From NCBI GenBank assembly GCA_009918225.1, contig RGEP01000119.1, positions 1 to 5,800 on the forward strand: a DNA stretch of 5,800 bases. The letters run 5' to 3'. The DNA comes from Betaproteobacteria bacterium (GTDB taxonomy: Bacteria > Pseudomonadota > Gammaproteobacteria > Burkholderiales > Burkholderiaceae_C). Positions 4,668 to 5,800 of this stretch are shown piece after piece. Under the pieces are notes generated by a model. That model worked only from the letters and a program-made list of their open reading frames with translations. It made no database searches and was not told the DNA's origin. How positions within the stretch are numbered: position 1 is the stretch's first letter; each line of letters starts with the position of its first letter. The translations under genes were made by a program, and so were the position numbers.

Positions 4668-5800
4668 ATGAGCAAGACTCTCATCATTGCCGAGAAGCCC
4701 AGCGTGGCCCAGGACATCGTGCGCGCGCTCACGCCCACGGTGGGCAAGTTCGAGAAGCACGCCGACCATTTCGAGAACGACACGCATGTGGTCACCTCGG
4801 CCGTGGGTCACCTGGTGGAAATCAAAGCCCCCGAGCAGTACGACGTTAAGCGAGGCAAGTGGAGCTTTGCCCACCTGCCGGTGGTGCCACCGCACTTTGA
4901 GCTCGCCCCCATCGACAAGGCCAAGGCGCGGCTCAATGCGGTGGTCAAGCTGGTCAAGCGCAAGGACGTGGCTCGCCTGATCAATGCGTGTGACGCCGGA
5001 CGCGAAGGCGAGCTGATCTTCAGGCTCATCGTGCAGTACGCGGGCACCGAGAAAAAGCCCATAGACAAGCCGGTGGAGCGCTTGTGGCTGCAAAGCATGA
5101 CGCCGCAGGCCATCCGCGATGGTTTTGACAAGCTGCGCAGCGACGCGCAGATGCAGGGCCTGGCCGATGCGGCGCGAAGCCGCAGCGAGGCCGACTGGCT
5201 GGTGGGCATCAACGGCACCCGGGCCATGACGGCCTTCAATTCCCGCGACGGGGGTTTCTTCCTGACCACCGTGGGGCGGGTGCAGACACCCACGCTGTCC
5301 ATCGTGGTGGAGCGTGAAGAGCTCATCCGCAAGCATGTGGCGCGTCCCTACTGGGAGGTCAAAGCGCAGTTCGATGCCCAGGCCGGTCAATACGAAGGCA
5401 AGTGGTTCGACCCGAGCTTCAAGAAAAGCGACGATGCCGATCGGCGTGCCGACCGGCTGTGGGACGAGGCCTTGGCCCAAGCCGTGGCCCAGGCGGTGCG
5501 CGGCCGGCCCGCCACCGTGCAAGAGGAATCCAAACCCACCACACAGGCCTGCCCGGCCTTGTACGACCTCACCACGCTGCAGCGCGAGGCCAATTCGCGC
5601 TTTGGTTTCTCGGCCAAGACCACCTTGTCCATCGCCCAGGCGCTGTATGAAAAGCACAAGGTGCTGACCTACCCCAGAACCGACTCGCGCCACCTGCCCG
5701 AAGACTATTTGGGCACGGTGAAGAACACGGTGTCGATGCTGGCCGACGAAGACCTGCCCGGGCCACTGCGCGCGCTGTCAGCGCATGCGCGGGTGGCGCT
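4668..5800 (+). CDS. topB: DNA topoisomerase III (type IA), 3' end outside the window
   Basis: Type IA topoisomerase that passes single strands through a transient 5'-phosphotyrosine break and decatenates replication or recombination intermediates. The first 377 codons are present and the frame is open to the window end; family members usually exceed 600 residues. Visible: the TOPRIM domain starting LIIAEKPSVA with Glu9; the acidic metal-binding motif DAGREGE (109-115), where the middle Asp of E. coli DPDREG is Gly, a variant known in many TopB proteins; RSEADWLVGINGTRAM; TVGRVQTPTLSIVV; and the active-site VLTYPRTDSRHLP with Tyr335 (E. coli TopB uses Tyr328). These features favour topoisomerase III over topoisomerase I. 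The gene is divergent from birA, with the SET remnant and an unusual inverted repeat between them. Its start ATG overlaps the stop of a short upstream frame (ATGA at 4668-4671). Confidence 0.95.
   Translation, partial: MSKTLIIAEKPSVAQDIVRALTPTVGKFEKHADHFENDTHVVTSAVGHLVEIKAPEQYDVKRGKWSFAHLPVVPPHFELAPIDKAKARLNAVVKLVKRKDVARLINACDAGREGELIFRLIVQYAGTEKKPIDKPVERLWLQSMTPQAIRDGFDKLRSDAQMQGLADAARSRSEADWLVGINGTRAMTAFNSRDGGFFLTTVGRVQTPTLSIVVEREELIRKHVARPYWEVKAQFDAQAGQYEGKWFDPSFKKSDDADRRADRLWDEALAQAVAQAVRGRPATVQEESKPTTQACPALYDLTTLQREANSRFGFSAKTTLSIAQALYEKHKVLTYPRTDSRHLPEDYLGTVKNTVSMLADEDLPGPLRALSAHARVA

Noticed and set aside
4992..5012. Gly in place of the middle Asp of the TOPRIM DxDxE motif as a sign of an inactive topoisomerase.
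   Set aside because: DAGREGE is a known variant in many functional bacterial topoisomerase III proteins, and the other catalytic residues, including Tyr335, are present.
3462..5693. A 743-codon minus-strand open frame that looks like a large fusion protein ending in biotin ligase.
   Set aside because: Only the part below about 4376 is birA. The upstream half is the antisense of topB, held open by high GC content, and has no recognisable domain.

Overview
The window is a high-GC bacterial chromosome segment with dense gene packing. Its protein sequences look like Burkholderiales (Betaproteobacteria, in or near Comamonadaceae or the Rubrivivax/Leptothrix group). This placement rests on protein character: a glycolytic GAPDH, a DAGREGE-type topoisomerase III, a free-standing biotin ligase, and a short membrane-anchored protein resembling the SPOR proteins found near birA in that order. 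It was not tested by a database search.

Layout: (1) 4-1017, plus strand: complete gap, NAD-dependent glyceraldehyde-3-phosphate dehydrogenase, followed by a weak candidate terminator. (2) 1121-2986, plus strand: secreted subtilisin-family (S8) serine protease with signal peptide, I9-like propeptide, intact Asp/His/Ser triad and a Gly-rich GlyGly-CTERM-like sorting tail. (3) 2888-3445, minus strand: small membrane-anchored Ala/Pro/Ser-rich protein whose N-terminus resembles SPOR-domain proteins but which lacks a SPOR domain. Its 3' end runs 99 bp into the 3' end of the protease gene. (4) 3462-4376, minus strand: birA, a biotin protein ligase without the DNA-binding domain. (5) 4373-4477, minus strand: the last 34 codons of a SET-domain (lysine methyltransferase-like) gene with no 5' part, overlapping the birA start by 4 bp. 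(6) About 4478-4667: the divergent spacer, with a candidate promoter and a 45-bp near-perfect alternating purine/pyrimidine tract that contains a perfect 13-bp inverted repeat. (7) 4668 to the window end, plus strand: topB, cut off by the window after the catalytic tyrosine.

The genes are mostly housekeeping (glycolysis, cofactor attachment, DNA topology) plus one exported protease. No defence system, CRISPR array, tRNA, rRNA or insertion sequence is visible. The most unusual parts are the decayed SET gene feeding into birA, the Z-DNA-prone inverted repeat in front of a topoisomerase gene, and the apparently reduced SPOR-like gene overlapping the protease gene. Nothing here is firm evidence of an entirely new system.
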